Below are positions 4,591 to 5,268 of a DNA stretch of 5,268 nt, one piece after another (position 1 is the first letter of the stretch; each line of letters opens with the position of its first letter). Source of the stretch: Nitrospirota bacterium. Its GTDB lineage: Bacteria; Nitrospirota; Thermodesulfovibrionia; UBA6902; DSMQ01. The translations under genes and the position numbers were made by a program. Below the pieces are notes generated by a model. It was not told the origin of the DNA and ran no database searches. It was given only the letters and a program-made list of their open reading frames with translations. The stretch covers positions 1 to 5,268 of the forward strand of contig JACQZD010000188.1 in NCBI GenBank assembly GCA_016207865.1, read 5' to 3'.

Positions 4591-5243
4591 GCCGACTCCA
4601 GCGCCTCTATAATTTTTTTATGAACTTCCTCAGTGCTCCCCGATGCATCAATTATCTTTACCCTCTCTGGTTCTTCTTTTGCAATCTCAAAATATCCCTC
4701 CCGCACTCTCTTGTGAAACTCCACGGTTTCAAGTTCAAGCCTGTCTCTTTTCCGGGCTTTTACATTTCTTCTTAATCCTTCCTCAACATCCATATCAAGC
4801 AGGAATGTAACAAACGGCTTTAAATCAGGGGCAGTAATTTCATTGAGGGTTCTTATAACCGATATCTCTATCCCCCTGCCATAGCCCTGATAAGCAACTG
4901 TTGAATCAAAGAATCTGTCGCATATCACAACAGCGCCCTGCATAAGTGCGGGATAAATTATCTCCCTTACGTGCTGCGCCCTGGATGTGTTGTAAAGAAG
5001 AAGCTCTGTCAGCGGGTGCATGCTGTTTTCTGGCGCAAGAAGTATCCCTCTTATTTGGAGCCCGATCTTTGTGCCCCCGGGCTCTTCTGTTGTCAGGACC
5101 TTTAACCCTTTCGCCTTCAAATAGCTTGAAAGAAGTTTAAGCTGTGTGCTTTTGCCCGAGCCTTCAATGCCCTCAAATGTTAGAAAGCCCCTAATGCCGT
5201 GAAGCGTAATGCGTGATACATTAGTTGATTCATTATTTTGCAT
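4581..5243 (-). CDS. tmk: thymidylate kinase
   Basis: The 220-residue product phosphorylates dTMP to dTDP with ATP, the last step specific to dTTP synthesis. The P-loop is 'FEGIEGSGKST' (23-33). 'EEPGG' (53-57) belongs to the dTMP site, and 'ICDRFFDSTVAYQ' (107-119) fits the classic thymidylate kinase signature with the DR pair at 109-110. The LID region 'RRNVKARKRDR' (158-168) is rich in basic residues, as in the bacterial type. Most relatives start only a few residues before 'RGFLxTFEG', whereas here about 17 extra residues precede it, seven of them (9-15) coded by three heptads. No ATG, GTG or TTG lies closer to the P-loop in frame, so ATG 5243 is the best start. However, no strong Shine-Dalgarno is seen and the frame remains open upstream to the window edge, so the true start could be outside. 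The stop overlaps the start of holB. Confidence 0.93.
   Translation of the reverse strand: MQNNESTNVSRITLHGIRGFLTFEGIEGSGKSTQLKLLSSYLKAKGLKVLTTEEPGGTKIGLQIRGILLAPENSMHPLTELLLYNTSRAQHVREIIYPALMQGAVVICDRFFDSTVAYQGYGRGIEISVIRTLNEITAPDLKPFVTFLLDMDVEEGLRRNVKARKRDRLELETVEFHKRVREGYFEIAKEEPERVKIIDASGSTEEVHKKIIEALESAWL
4596..4599 (-). promoter_or_regulatory. ribosome binding site of holB
   Basis: GGAG on the minus strand, inside the 3' end of tmk, ends five bases before the holB ATG at 4590. With the 10-bp overlap of the two genes it supports translational coupling. Confidence 0.55.
5199..5219. repeat. three heptads in the N-terminal extension of tmk
   Basis: GTGAAGC, GTAATGC and GTGATAC follow one another without gaps on the plus strand (consensus GTRAWRC). 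They occupy exactly seven codons, VSRITLH at residues 9-15. The array is short, and chance is not excluded. It lies in the part of the protein that thymidylate kinases normally lack. Confidence 0.5.
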
Positions 5244-5268
5244 AACTTTATTTATACGCCTCAGATAA

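Overview
The window is a compact bacterial housekeeping operon read entirely on the minus strand. From its 5' end (right side of the window) it runs tmk (thymidylate kinase), holB (DNA polymerase III delta prime), ricT (PSP1-domain Fe-S protein), then metG (methionyl-tRNA synthetase with a C-terminal tRNA-binding domain). After a 183-bp AT-rich gap comes the first 48 codons of a MOSC-domain gene, also on the minus strand, which leaves the window at position 1. The four operon genes are coupled by a 10-bp overlap (tmk/holB) and by gaps of 10 bp (holB/ricT) and 6 bp (ricT/metG). The order tmk-holB-ricT-metG resembles the cluster known in Bacillus and in many Gram-negative lineages. Gene content, synteny and the kinds of repeat present suggest a Nitrospirota or Desulfobacterota-like bacterium; this is an inference without a database search.

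The genes are ordinary; what they carry is not. All four operon genes contain in-frame tracts with a 7-bp (21-bp / 7-residue) periodicity, lying where the protein family tolerates or lacks sequence. metG has a roughly 74-bp head-to-head heptad tract in a surface loop of its catalytic domain (1519-1592). holB has a tract of the same size and design inside its zinc module (4354-4427). ricT has a 12-heptad array (2428-2511) and a 3 x 21-bp basic array (2559-2621) in its C-terminal tail. tmk has three heptads in an N-terminal extension (5199-5219). Two further repeats of other kinds lie in coding sequence: a C6/G6 hairpin in the metG inter-domain linker (661-690) and a CCGG-centred imperfect palindrome in ricT (2520-2535). 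The picture is of repeat sequences that have entered essential genes and survive as readable, stop-free peptide inserts.

The only non-coding stretch (147-329, 183 bp) is largely filled by a 150-bp structure with 31-bp imperfect terminal inverted repeats (169-318) and a small internal hairpin. It could be a MITE-like relic or a structured leader/regulatory element of the MOSC gene. No tRNA, rRNA, CRISPR array, transposase gene or clear intrinsic terminator was found. Sizeable plus-strand open frames are shadows of the minus-strand genes.
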